Source: Emmonsiellopsis sp. PD_33
Lineage: Eukaryota > Ascomycota > Eurotiomycetes > Onygenales > Ajellomycetaceae
DNA length: 64,000 nucleotides
NCBI GenBank assembly: GCA_032988165.1
Contig: JANTQF010000047.1
Coordinates: forward strand, 1 to 64,000
Reading direction: 5' to 3'
The notes beneath the pieces were generated by a model that was given only the letters and a program-made list of their open reading frames with translations, did no database searches and was not told the origin of the DNA. Positions 44,963 through 55,651 of the stretch are shown piece after piece. The first letter of the stretch is position 1; each line of letters opens with the position of its first letter. Both the position numbers and the translations under genes were made by a program.

Positions 44963-46549
44963 ATGGCGCGTCTTGGTCTGTCTCGTCTGGCCCGTCTGCT
45001 GCACTGCAGTCCTGGCGCTGACGGCAGCCCTCCGCAAGAAGACGCATCTCCACCCCCCGAGTACCGCAGCGTCGATGTGCGCTCTGACAGCAGCAAGAAA
45101 CGCTTCCCAAGTCTCCTCTCGCGCACTATGAAGTCCACCGTCTCCCGCTCCGCCTCCAAGAGAGCTTCCAACACCACCGCTAATACTGCCACTACCCTCC
45201 CAGCAGAGGACGAGGAAGAGCGTCCGTCGTGGCTGGGGCCGACCGCCAAGTTTCCCGATTACGGTATCGCCCTGCCTAATGGTGACGACGCGAACCTGAG
45301 GACGAATTCAGACCTTGTGCAGGCCACCTTCGTTGCCGCACAGAAGGGAGATGAGGAGCTTGACCAGTGGCTGGAGAAGGGCTATGGGATTGAAGTTAGG
45401 GACAAGAAAGAGTGGACTGCGTTGCGATGGGCGTTGCATTTAGGCCAGGATAAAGCTGTGCAGCGTCTGGTTGAGAAAGGGGCCGATATCAACATGGCTA
45501 CTGTGACCGGAGAAACCGAGCTACATCGTGCTGTGACTGATGGTGATAGTGTGCTCGTGGCGGCCTTGCTGAGACATGGTGCGGATGCCAATGCGACGGA
45601 CAAGAGCAAGAAAACTGCCCTACATTACGCAATCGATGCTTGGATCAAGTCTAAAAGCTCGGACCAGGCCGATCATCTATCTATGGTAAAGTTGCTGGCG
45701 GAGAAAGGGACCAATCTAGAGCTCCGCAATCGCTACGGAAACACGGCATTCCATGATGCTTGCCTGTATGGAGATGAATTCTACGTCCAAACACCAAGAC
45801 GCCTCGAGATGCTCAAAACCATGGTCCAAGCCGGCGTACCCGTCAACACAAGAGATGCCTGGGGCGCAACCCCGCTCATCCGCTGCTGCACAATGTCCAA
45901 GCCAGACCAGGAGATAATCGACTTCCTCCTTGATCATGGCGCCGACATCAACGCCGTAGATCAAAACGGCGCCAGCCCGATCGACAAAACCTGCTTCCAG
46001 GCCCACAGCACCCAGCTACTCCGTCACTTAATCGCCCGCGGCGCCAAACCGGATTTCAACAAACGCACCATCCTCGCCACCCCACTCCAATACGCCGCCG
46101 AATTCTGCGACGAGGACAGAGTCCAGTTCCTCCTCCGCCATGGCGCTGCCGTCGACACTAGAACCTACGCCCAGGGCTGTACCGCCCTTCACCTTGCTGT
46201 CAAATCGACCGCTGAACACGACATCCGCGACAAGATGGAGCTACTAATCCGCCGCGGGGCAGATATCAATGCGCGCGATTTGGTGGGAAGGACGCCGCTG
46301 CATTATGCGGCGAGGAATCTAGGCCATTGGCAGCAGGATGAGATTGTGGAGTGTTTGATTGGCGCTGGTGCGCAAGCTGATGTGGTGGATGGCGAGGGGA
46401 AGACGCCATTGAGCGCGTTTGAGGGGTATTTTGTTAGGAAGGGGGGGATTGTGAAGCGGCTTGTGGATGCGGGGGCGAAGCCGGTGGAGGGGATGGAGTT
46501 GTATGAGTATATTGATAAAAGAAGGGAGGGTGAGGGGGACGGGGAATAA
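44963..46549 (+). CDS. Ankyrin-repeat protein
   Basis: Intronless, 528 aa. The start MARLGLSRLARLLH has context GCAATGGCG. An N-terminal 90-residue basic, Ser/Pro-rich part precedes about nine to ten ankyrin repeats (about 110-500). Canonical cores are present: TALRWALHLGQDKAVQRLVE, ETELHRAVTDGDSVLVAALL, TPLHYAARNLGHWQQ and others with GADIN turns. No second domain (NACHT, SOCS, kinase) is attached. The repeats mediate protein binding; the partner is unknown. Such stand-alone ankyrin proteins are common in Pezizomycotina accessory regions. No signal peptide or membrane segment. Confidence 0.85.
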   Translation: MARLGLSRLARLLHCSPGADGSPPQEDASPPPEYRSVDVRSDSSKKRFPSLLSRTMKSTVSRSASKRASNTTANTATTLPAEDEEERPSWLGPTAKFPDYGIALPNGDDANLRTNSDLVQATFVAAQKGDEELDQWLEKGYGIEVRDKKEWTALRWALHLGQDKAVQRLVEKGADINMATVTGETELHRAVTDGDSVLVAALLRHGADANATDKSKKTALHYAIDAWIKSKSSDQADHLSMVKLLAEKGTNLELRNRYGNTAFHDACLYGDEFYVQTPRRLEMLKTMVQAGVPVNTRDAWGATPLIRCCTMSKPDQEIIDFLLDHGADINAVDQNGASPIDKTCFQAHSTQLLRHLIARGAKPDFNKRTILATPLQYAAEFCDEDRVQFLLRHGAAVDTRTYAQGCTALHLAVKSTAEHDIRDKMELLIRRGADINARDLVGRTPLHYAARNLGHWQQDEIVECLIGAGAQADVVDGEGKTPLSAFEGYFVRKGGIVKRLVDAGAKPVEGMELYEYIDKRREGEGDGE

Positions 46550-47252
46550 GGAGTGGAGTGGAGGGGTGTTTGAGTTGGGGGTAATCTTTTCTTTTTTCTT
46601 TCTTTTTTCTTTCTCCTTCTTTCTTTCACCGGTGTTTCTTGCTTTCATTGCTCGGATGATGCTTTTATGATAATGACGAGCGACGGACACGCGATGACCA
46701 CGGAAAATGGCAATATGGGACGGTTATGATATGTTCTGTTTTTATTGATATATGTTCTGTCCATGTATTATTGCTAGCTTTGCTTGGTCTTTTTTTTTCG
46801 TTTCTAATATCCCTTTTGTTTCTCTGGGCTTCTTTTTTTCTTTTTTTTTCTTTTCATTCCTGTACGTCGATTTCGGGATGGGCATGGCGTGTGGTTCTGT
46901 TCTGTTTTGTTATATTTCTACTACTTAGCTCGCTTTACGTTATGCTTGAGCGTTTTGTTGTCGGCCAGTTAGTCGGTTTATTTCATTCTATTCTATTCTC
47001 TACCTCATTATATTTCTTGCCTTTTTACTCTTTCTCTCGGGGATGTGGGTGGAAGCATATGGTATGGTGTTCACTTCCTTGCTTTGCTTTATAGTCTTTC
47101 TTTGATGCCCAAGCTTGTTTGCTCCATATTTCCCCAAACCCCTTTCTTCATTTCTTCTCTTCCCACGGCAATACACGCCCAGGCGCTTATGAGGACCATG
47201 CTATGCTATACCATGATGGTATGAAGGGGAAAGAAAGCAAGCCAGTGCTTTC
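46550..47252. other. Spacer, poly-T rich
   Basis: Poly-T/TTTC tracts following the ankyrin gene. ORFs such as 46,726-47,094 are T-run artefacts. No gene seen. Confidence 0.5.
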
Positions 47253-47456
47253 GTGGAGCGGGGTTCCTGCCCGTCTGGAGTAGAGATTGGCGATGTTACT
47301 ACCGACCTCGCTTTTGAATGCTATGAGGGCCGCAAATATTCTACTGATATCAACGACGACTTCCCATTCTTCTGTCCATCGTGCGATTTTGTTTCCGAGC
47401 GGCTCTCGAGCCTGTTTCAGCACTGGGAGACCGTCCTGAAGTGCCAAAGAATGTAA
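47253..47456 (+). pseudogene. Possible C2H2 zinc-finger gene relic
   Basis: A 67-codon frame ends with FFCPSCDFVSERLSSLFQHW and a later Cys, i.e. C-x2-C-x12-H-x6-C. This resembles the terminal finger of fungal C2H2 proteins of the type FxCPxCxxxFxxLSxLxQHxE. No companion fingers are seen upstream, so this would be the 3' remnant of a lost gene, or chance. An overlapping minus-strand frame of 86 codons weakens the case. Confidence 0.3.
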
Positions 47457-47693
47457 GACAGGGATGCTTTGGAAAGTTACAGAAGTTCATAGATACGAGG
47501 TTGCCAGAGAGGTAAAATGTAAAAAGCAAATAAAGCGAGTAAACTTGATTTAGGCACCCGTAATCGGTTTGTTAAATAGCGGGCTGGCATGGGAACTTGA
47601 AGCCATCACTGCTGCCTCTTTGCCAACAACAACCTCAATTTCTGCCTCTGAGCAACAACGCCTGAGCCTCAAGTGGTTGCCAGCAGCGTCAAC

Positions 47694-48131
47694 ATGGCCT
47701 CCTCAATCGTCAAATCAGCATGGAAAATAATCCCCATGTTCCCCTCCCGCAATGTTTCCCACACCGTCGAATTCTACACGCAGAAACTCGGCTTCGAGCT
47801 CGCTAGCGTGAAGCCCGAAGAAAGCGACGGCGATGATGCATCCTCAGAACTATACTTTTGCTCCGTCTTCATCGGCAGAAAAGCAGAGGCCAACCTCTAC
47901 TTCTCCCTGGCCAAGGCCGAAGAATTCAAGCCGGCTCAGGCACACATTGCGCTTGGAACCACCGAATTGGACGAGTACTACGCCCACTTGAAGGGTCGTG
48001 GGGACGTGGAAATTGCAGATGAGCTCGAGGATACGGCGTGGGGGTGGAGATGGTTTACCATTAAGGACAACGATGGGAATTCGTTGACGTTTTTCAAGTT
48101 TTTGGAGGGAGGAAATCCGGGCGTTGAATGA
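47694..48131 (+). CDS. Glyoxalase/bleomycin-resistance (VOC-fold) protein
   Basis: Intronless, 145 aa from ATG 47,694 (MASSIVKSAWKIIPMFPSRN); upstream in-frame codons lack a good ATG. The betaalphabetabetabeta module start IPMFPSRNVSHTVEFYTQKL is typical of VOC-superfamily enzymes, and the length fits a single-domain member of two modules. The C-terminal part, AWGWRWFTIKDNDGNSLTFF, is the usual metal- or ligand-side strand with a conserved DxDGNxLxF-like motif. Members act as glyoxalase I, dioxygenases or drug-sequestering proteins; which one applies cannot be decided. It has a convergent neighbour (GT31-like gene) 236 bp away. Confidence 0.85.
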   Translation: MASSIVKSAWKIIPMFPSRNVSHTVEFYTQKLGFELASVKPEESDGDDASSELYFCSVFIGRKAEANLYFSLAKAEEFKPAQAHIALGTTELDEYYAHLKGRGDVEIADELEDTAWGWRWFTIKDNDGNSLTFFKFLEGGNPGVE

Positions 48132-48367
48132 GGTTTTAGGTTGTATGGGGCAATACAGTTAAACGTGGAAAGAAACCGTGGTAGCAATATCCTTTTTCTT
48201 CTTCTAAAATAAAATCTTTTTAATTGATCTCTTTCTAACTGATTAGAAACAAAATAGAACCTAACCAGGCTATGCTCTCTCTCTCTCTCTCCAAAAATGT
48301 CCCAATACTCCGCCATCATGTTGCCGGCAACTAATAAAATAATAATACAAATCTATCTATCACATAT

Positions 48368-49782
48368 TCACGGATGAATCCAGTCTATCCTTTCACATGA
48401 ACCCAACTGCGTCATCGTCTGATTAATCCTTTCCGCCATCCAGCCTGAAATAATCCCGGGTTTGCTCCCACTGCCTCCTCTGGCCGTCTTCGATGTCCGG
48501 CATTTTCCTGGCTCGTAGGAGTACCGAAGACACTCCGCATCATCCGCACACCGTGCCGCGCAGTCTGCAACGCCATGAACCTTCTCTTTGACTAGATCAG
48601 TGGCTCCGTTGTCCCGGTCTTGTTCCAGCTTCCTAAATCGCGGCTGGATGAGATTTCGAAACACATCGCTATGTAGGAGGAGCTTATCTCCATTCTGTAT
48701 TAACATCATCAGCAACCAAACTTAACGCCGCTCCCTTGACTTTCATATCTAGCCCAACATACCTCATCGCGCCACCCCTGCTCAAAATCCCACAGACCCC
48801 TGATATCATCCGGCGTTACATGATGGTAAGCCACAACGGGATAGCACCAGGGCTTTACCCCGCCGTACTTGGGCGAGAGGTGATCAAAAGCCCATGGCGT
48901 CGACCCCTGCATCATCGGCCAGGACCAGAGAAGACCGACGCCTGCGTCCCTCAACGCCTTGCCCAGCACACAGTCGCCGGCCCAGTGATGGTCAGTAAAC
49001 GCATCCCACTCCTTCACGCGCGGGGCATGGTATTCCGCAACCCGCGTCAGCGCGGCATGGGAAAGGACAAATCCCGATCCGCCGTGGGCGAAAAGGACGT
49101 CCCCGATCTGCATTTGATTTCCTAGGTAGTACGGTTCGTTCGGGTTGAAGGTGGCTAGCCAGCTGAGTAGGTTGGCCCAGATGATGTAGGTGTCTGCTTC
49201 CATGAAGATGTACCATTTTGCGGAGGGGCGGGTTTTGAGCGTCTCGTGCATCATTGGGAGGAATTTCCATTTGTCTAGGAGCCAGCCTGGGTTGTTGGGT
49301 TTGCCCGATGGGGTGCTTTTGTCGTCGTTGGCGGTTATGTCGAAGGTTGATAGCGCTGGTCTGCCTGAGTCACGGAGGGCGGTATATAGTTTGAAGTCGG
49401 GATGGGTGTTTTTGATCTTGTCATCGACGCCTCGTAAAACATCGTGTACATGAAGGCCGGAGATGTCTTCCTCGTAGTCGGAAAATATGGTATAGTGCGG
49501 GATGCATTGTAAGGTGGTGTTGGCGTGGACGGGAAGTTTCCCCAAGGCTTCGGTCGCGCCGGTTTTCAAGATAACGTGGATATCGTCCAGGCCTGGGATC
49601 GAGGGACAGGTAAATGTCTTTGGCAGAGTAGATGGGATATTGAGCGGCGTGTTGGGTTTCCCGCCCTGGTAGTATGTGAAGCTCTGGGTCCGCCAGAACA
49701 GATAGCAACCGGCCAAAACGCTAAAGACAAGGGAGACGAGATAGATCCATCGTCGTCTTTGTCCGCTCTGTGGTAATTGCAT
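48368..49782 (-). CDS. GT31-type glycosyltransferase (fringe-like) with PAN-like C-terminus
   Basis: Two exons: 48,763-49,782 and 48,368-48,694, giving 448 aa. It is a type II Golgi-style membrane protein: short basic cytosolic tail (QSGQRRR), one membrane anchor at about 12-30 (WIYLVSLVFSVLAGCYLFW), then the lumenal catalytic domain. Fringe/DUF604-like features: NTTLQCIPHYTIFSDYEE, WLLDKWKFLPMMHETLK, the acidic motif FMEADTYI (a D-x-D variant, here EAD), and GGSGFVLSHAAL. Exon 2 adds a Cys-rich module, CAARCADDAECLRYSYEPGKC, resembling a PAN/apple domain that may bind glycans. Function: transfer of a sugar to a glycoprotein or glycolipid in the secretory pathway; donor and acceptor are not readable. 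Confidence 0.85.
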
Positions 49783-50636
49783 GAATGGGAGTTTGATGTG
49801 ATTTCGAAGACATTAAATTCTCGATACGAAGCGTTGATCCGAGTGCGCCCTGGAGACATTTTGAACGAAGTTCAACCCCAGAAGCGGGCGGACTCGTTTC
49901 TGATCAAACTCGGCGTCTAGGAGGACACCAAACATGTTGGCCCAATGACGCAGACCAAGCTGGACGAGATGCCTGAAACTCCATGTCATCCTTGCAGGTG
50001 GCGGCGATCAAGGGTGCGGGCGCTACCATTCTCTATCTGATTCGGCGCTTTTTTGGCTTAAGTCTCGACACAGCAACATTTCGATTGTGAAACGCGGCAC
50101 AGTAGCCGCGATTTTATTTTCAACTCGCCTCAAGCGTGCAGGGATAGAAGTTAGTTAACGAGTTAAATATGCCCGGAATATCGCTTCGTCCTTTCGCGAT
50201 TCTCATCGGTGGGAAATCTCGCACGGATTGGGCATAGGACCATGCAAGCAACATCTAGGATGATTTATGATGCCGCAGATATTGCCATAGATCCAGGGGG
50301 AAGAACAGTCCGTACAGCCTCCAATTGGCCATGCTCTGCTTTGAAATGCTCGAGATGCTCAACCTAGACATCGTGGCCTTCGACTAGTGGCAGGAATAGG
50401 GATGGCAATTCAGATAAGCGCTCTCTACCCCTATGTTTAGCCGCATATCTAACTGGTTCGAAACTGGACAGACAGGCCAACTCATGCTAGGGGCACTGGC
50501 AATCATAAACTGGGTACTGGTATGATATGGCTGACGGGCGGGGAGAATATTATCATGTTGCCCATACCCCAGGTACCTCCTGTTTACATCTTCTCTGCTC
50601 CACTGTGAAGGTTATATTCGAGACAAACGCAACAGC
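49783..50636. other. Divergent promoter region
   Basis: 854 bp between the starts of the GT31-like gene (minus) and the membrane-protein gene (plus). No gene and no distinct repeat recognised. Confidence 0.5.
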
Positions 50637-51507
50637 ATGTGGTTATCCACCGCCATTCTCCCTTGGTTATTCTACTATGCTATGGCCGACTGTCCTGCGG
50701 ACGAGCTGCCCGCACTTCAACTCTATGCGGATGGAAAGTTCTACTATCCAAACGGAACGCCCCGGTGCGTGGGTGAAGGCTTAACTATGAATATAAGCTG
50801 GTCAACGACTTTCGAGACCGCCAATTTGTTTCTCATTGATGGAAAAAGGTTTGGTAACCCAACCGGGATTATCTGTAAGTCCCCCAAAGGACCCTTAATA
50901 AATACGCCTCCCGTTAACAGATCATGAAGTAAACACCGCCTCTACCTGGCACGAATGGACCGTCACCTCCGACGTAACGAACCATTCCACACCGTTTGTC
51001 TTTCGTATTGTCAACGCACAGGGCTCCTCGGGAAACCAGATGGGTGGCGGGTTCCTGAGCGGCCAGTTCTACATCGATTTCAAAGATGATTCCCCAACTA
51101 CTACGACGTCATCCATGACAACGACGACGACGACAACGAGCAGCACGCAGTCGAGCACCGGAGACCCTACCCAGTCCAACATCCCCCCCGCAACGGCTAT
51201 ACCAAGTAGTGCACATACGGAGCAGAGTTCACCAAAGGAAGCGGGAGGTCCAAACAATAGTATAGTAGCATTGGGGGTCGGTATAGGGTTAGGAGTGCCT
51301 TTTTGTGTCGCAGTTGGGGCTGCCGTATTCTTCGCTCGGAGGCGAAATAAACAGACTCCGCTCCCACCGCCAGCTCCCGATTACACCACGCCGTATTGGA
51401 AAGCTGAACTGGAACAGAAACCAGCCACCCAGGAATTGCAGGGGGATAGTGAGTGGGATGCAAACCACTGGGCTAACCAGCACCCGGTTAGGTATGAGTT
51501 GGGCTGA
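50637..51507 (+). CDS. Single-pass membrane protein with Ser/Thr-rich stalk
   Basis: Two exons: 50,637-50,874 and 50,921-51,507 (GTAAGT...ACAG), giving 274 aa. Residues 1-17 (MWLSTAILPWLFYYAMA) look like a signal peptide. A small extracellular domain of about 125 residues follows (LTMNISWSTTFETANLFL, FRIVNAQGSSGNQMGGGF). A Ser/Thr-rich stretch at about 140-180 is encoded by ACG repeats and is likely O-mannosylated. One membrane segment lies at about 195-220 (IVALGVGIGLGVPFCVAVGA), followed by the stop-transfer RRRNK and a Pro-rich cytosolic tail. This layout recalls Mid2/Wsc-type surface sensors, although no WSC Cys pattern is present. An orphan surface sensor or adhesin is a reasonable inference. 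It ends about 220 bp before the retroelement insertion. Confidence 0.82.
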
Positions 51508-51730
51508 GATGGGATGATGTATATGATGCAATATGGTTGTATGATAAAAGGCGGGCGAGAGTTAATTTTTATATTGCGTGCCCAGATTTGGTCTTGGGTA
51601 TGAATCAAAGCCCTATCGGGTATATAATCAGTGAGAAGGTTGGTTATTGACTGATACCTAGGTAGTATTGGGAATATTAATGAATCTAGAAGAACCGTAA
51701 CCCTAAGCGAGCATATAAGTTATCTAGCCT

Positions 51731-51735
51731 CTAGA
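51731..51735. repeat. Target-site duplication, left copy
   Basis: CTAGA immediately before the left LTR, matched by CTAGA at 61,964-61,968 after the right LTR. The match can be extended by two bases (CT), so the LTR edge is uncertain by 2 bp. Confidence 0.8.
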
Positions 51736-52007
51736 AAAAAGAGAGATGGATGTGGCGATGTGGCATTATCACCTGCTTGGCAGTATTACATGAGAATGAG
51801 ATCAACAATACAATTGAGGAAATACCTCAACTGGTTGGAATAGATTGAAAATCATGGATGTCATTGATTCTGCTAACTAAAAGAGAAGAGGAAAACATTC
51901 TGGTTTTAAAAGTAAACAAAAACAAACAAACTGGGTGGTAAAGGGAAGTAATCATACTGGGTAAGATATTGGGGGAAACTGCTCTCTGCTTGGTGGTGCC
52001 TTCTTCT
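51736..52007 (-). repeat. 3' LTR (left), 272 bp
   Basis: Starts AAAAAGAGAGAT and ends CCTTCTTCT (plus-strand view). Aligns without gaps to 61,692-61,963; the roughly 25 differences I see are all C/T or G/A transitions. Confidence 0.92.
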
Positions 52008-53840
52008 CATCCCCTGGCCTTTTGGTTCATCCTCAAAGCAATAACATAGAAGAAACACAAGAATAACAAACTGGGTGGTAAAGGGAAATAATTGAGGAAC
52101 ATAAACAATTAGGAATACAACTAGATTGAATGGATTTAATAGATGGGGAAGGAAGACTAAGTGTTAAGGATCTATATGCAGGGGAAAGCCTGTATTCTAT
52201 ACCTCATAATAGAACTTGCTATTGAAGTTGTGCTCTATCATTTCATTAGTATCTCTATCAGATTGTTTAATGTTATTAGGATCTATTAGTGAGTTCTGAG
52301 TAGATTAATCCTCATGACTTGGTTGGTCCTCTCTTTATTCTAATATATCTAGTTGGAAGTACATATGATATGCACTGTTTCAGTTGTTGATAGTATAGTG
52401 GATGTCTGGGGCTAATATTATTATAGGACTGAGGCTTGTTGTTCATCTATATACCTTAAAATGATGAAATATAGTGATTAGCTCAGTATTTATCATTATT
52501 AAAAGGTTTTGAGTAGTATTATCTAAGGAGTGGTATGTTGAGTCCTCCATGGTTTTCTATATGGCAATTTATACTGACTCAACTACTCTCAGTAAGGAGT
52601 GTACTGACTGATTAACTGATTCTATTTGTTGCTTCTGTAATTCCACTAGGTGATTAATGACTAGCTCTGTTGTTACTGGCTGCACTAGTTGAGCTGGGGA
52701 ATTTGAGTGAGATAGTTATTCTAACTAGTTGATAGAAGAAGAAGGCATTTTAATAAGATATTTAAAAAGTACTGAAATAGATTAAACTGAATGAGACTAA
52801 ATGATTATAAAATGCTTGAACTGATGCTGATATTATAGTGAAATGATGAAACTAAAATAATGTGTAGATGAAGTAGATAATAGTGAAGTTGAAATAATAA
52901 TATAGAAAGATGAGATTATTTATTTTTAATTTAATTTAAGGAAGGAGTTTTAGATGGTTTGAGCTGAGTAAGGAAAGGCTATTTAAAGGTAATGATTCTT
53001 TAGTTTATTGCTTCTAAATATTAGATTATTTGATTGATGAGTTTCTTTATATCTTGATTGAAAGTACTGAACTCTGGGGAAATAGCAATTTAATATAGTA
53101 TGTCTTATATAAGTCATATTATTTATTAGAGGGTAGAAATCATCATAATCATACAAACTTGATGTAGTCTCTTGATGGCTCCTATCAGTCCTTAGAATTA
53201 ATTCATTGTGATTAGAAGGAAGATGAAAGATCTGGATAGATATTTGAGCTAACTAAAAGAGTAAAGATGTAATGTAACAAGAAAATCAACTAATTAGTAA
53301 AGATGATACTTTGTGGAATTAGAATAATAAAAGAAATAAAGAATAATAAAAGGGATAGGAAAGAAACTGATGTGCTGAGGAATAAATAAGTTTAATAAGA
53401 CTAAAGACTGTAGAGTGTGTTGTAGATGAAGGAACTGATTATATTATTATTAGGAAAAAATATGTGAATAAATTTATTGAGGACTTATCTTATATATTAT
53501 ATTGATTATATTCTCTTCTAATCTTAGTTATAGGTCATTACCTCTCACTCCATTATTATTTTATAATATTATAAGAGTTCCTTCAACTCCTGCCAGCTGT
53601 CTGCCAGTATTACTACTTGAAGAAAGACTTTATTTTACTCCTCTCCTTCTATACTTGATTTCATCAAGTCTTATTCTATTATATCTATAATGATTACTGA
53701 GATCTTCTCTAACTTCATGTCATCCCACATTTTAAACCATCTAGGTGTATTTACTTTATTCTCTCAGGTTAGATCAATTTCCTCTGCCTTAATCATATAG
53801 TTATAAATTTATACATTTTAATGGAAGATCTTTTTAGTGA
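52008..53840. other. 3' untranslated part of the retroelement
   Basis: AT-rich sequence between the unknown ORF and the 3' LTR. At 52,065-52,087 a 23-bp piece of the LTR recurs, and nearby words (ATTGAGGAA, TAGATTGAA) also recall LTR sequence in altered order. The coding character of the preceding ORF may run into 53.7-53.9 kb. Confidence 0.5.
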
Positions 53841-54060
53841 TAGAGTCTAGTTTCATCTATTTTTCTTTCTCTTTATTGATTTACTTTGCTAACTCTATAC
53901 TCATGTATCAGTGGGATATTTCAATCACCTCCTATATTGAGTTTGTGATTAAATTTAGTTCTAGTTGCATCATTTTTATTAAAGAAGAGAGAGAGACTCT
54001 GCTGACAGTATTCTTTTTATCTGAATCTCTATTAAGAGGTTCTTTGAATTTATTTTAGCC

Positions 54061-55308
54061 TCAGATGGTGATCTCTCTATCCAACTTATTAAGTTTTACT
54101 GAGAATTTATTTTCAGTGGCCCATTGCATAACTATATTAGTATCTAGGAATATCTCTACTCTTAATACTTCAAGAAGTGTAGTCATCCAGCATGGCTTGC
54201 CTTCTGGGTGGGGAAATGTCAATCTGATGAAATAGGCTATTTTTGGGGCAATATCCTCTAGCATTGCTAGCCTAATATTCTAATGTTAAGGATTGGTTGA
54301 CTTTCCTAGAGAGCTGATCTGATTTCTTGTAACTAGTCCTAATTATGAAGGAGTGAATGCCACTGAAGCAATTATTATGAAGGGATTTTATTATGAATTT
54401 CTACTGATAATTATCAAGTTAGTGTGAGTATATCTATTTGGCATGTCCATAGTCTCTTCTTCAGTGTGTTATCACTTATAAGCTTATTATTTTACTTTAT
54501 CTATAGGTGAGGTTTCTTCTATACTATCTATTACATTTAATTTCTCATGAAGTATGTAGCATGAAAAGTTATTCATCAGTGCATTAATTAGACTATTTAT
54601 AAAAGAGAATATTACTCTATAGATTACTTTTATTTATTTACTCATTCTCTTTCATGCTTTAATCTATAGTAGGGTGTTGAACTCAACTTTTTCCTTAACT
54701 GATTCTAGCTGTATCTTCTCCTCTGAATTGACTAGCTTTCATAGTTTATAGGTAATATTATGAATAGCTTTTACTTGTTTTCTGATGATTTCAACATTCA
54801 GAGCAGGAGTTTACATTATTGATTTGAAGTTATATAATGCTTGTAGAGTTAGCCCTTCTTTAATGGGAAGACTCTAATACTGATATGTTACTCTAATGAG
54901 TGATAGCTTTAAAGTTTTCAGAAACACTTTTAAGGAAGATGAGTTTATTTTATATACTTCTCCTTTATTTCATAGTTTTCCATTCATCTAGAAATGATGT
55001 GACCACATATTGACACATATAGTTTGAAATAGATGTCCTCTTTTTTATGCTTTATAAACCTCTTCCTCTATTTCCAGTGACAGCCTTCAGTATAAAGATG
55101 GCATGTAAAATGATTGAATGTCTTCAGCTGAAATGTACTCTCTCTAAATGGGTTAGTCCTCTGGTGTGATATATTTATATACATCTTAGCTGTATGAATT
55201 ATTTATATGAATGTAGAGGTTATTATCATTGAGGACTTTCAGCTTTACTGGTGATACCTTCTTCTTTCTACCTTCATTAGTATTACTGAAGAGACTTAAT
55301 TGGGACAT
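54061..55308 (-). pseudogene. Unrecognised third ORF of the retroelement, downstream of integrase
   Basis: An ATG at 55,308 opens MSQLSLFSNTNEGRKKKVSP and the frame reads on as protein-like sequence, interrupted only by scattered stops mostly at positions explained by TGG, CAA or CGA decay. An open stretch 54,264-54,061 (IAYFIRLTFPHPEGKPCW) is in exactly the same frame, 1.25 kb away, so at least about 415 codons are implied, probably continuing to about 53.8 kb. It lies about 340 bp after the end of pol. Content: basic N-terminus, Leu/Ile/Lys-rich helices, many aromatic residues. I do not recognise the family; it is not RT, protease, RNase H or integrase. Ty3/Gypsy elements of fungi usually lack such an ORF. 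Confidence 0.65.
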
Positions 55309-55651
55309 TTTGAGGTTCCATTTAATTGTACCTTTATGTCTTCAACTTTAATCTCAGTATATCAGTTTGTTGCATACTATAGATGTTGGTTTGTATCTAT
55401 TCATTTTATTTGATAGAGCTTCTGAGGTTCAGATAGGTTTGATATAGGTTAATAGGCATGTAAGAGAAAGTAGATGGGTAAAAGGTTTGAGGTGCAATTT
55501 AAGAGGTTAAGAGGATATGGAATTAAATAATGGTGGAGATTTGAAGAAAGTAATAGTTTTTAGCAACATAATGAGATAAACAAATAATGCAAATATAATT
55601 GAGTAATAAAAGGGGTTAGAGTGCTTTATTATTAATTTATCTCTCCTTGTT

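Noticed and set aside
53502..54058. Plus-strand ORFs in the AT-rich tract
   Set aside because: All recognisable retroelement coding is on the minus strand; these are AT-rich shadow frames.
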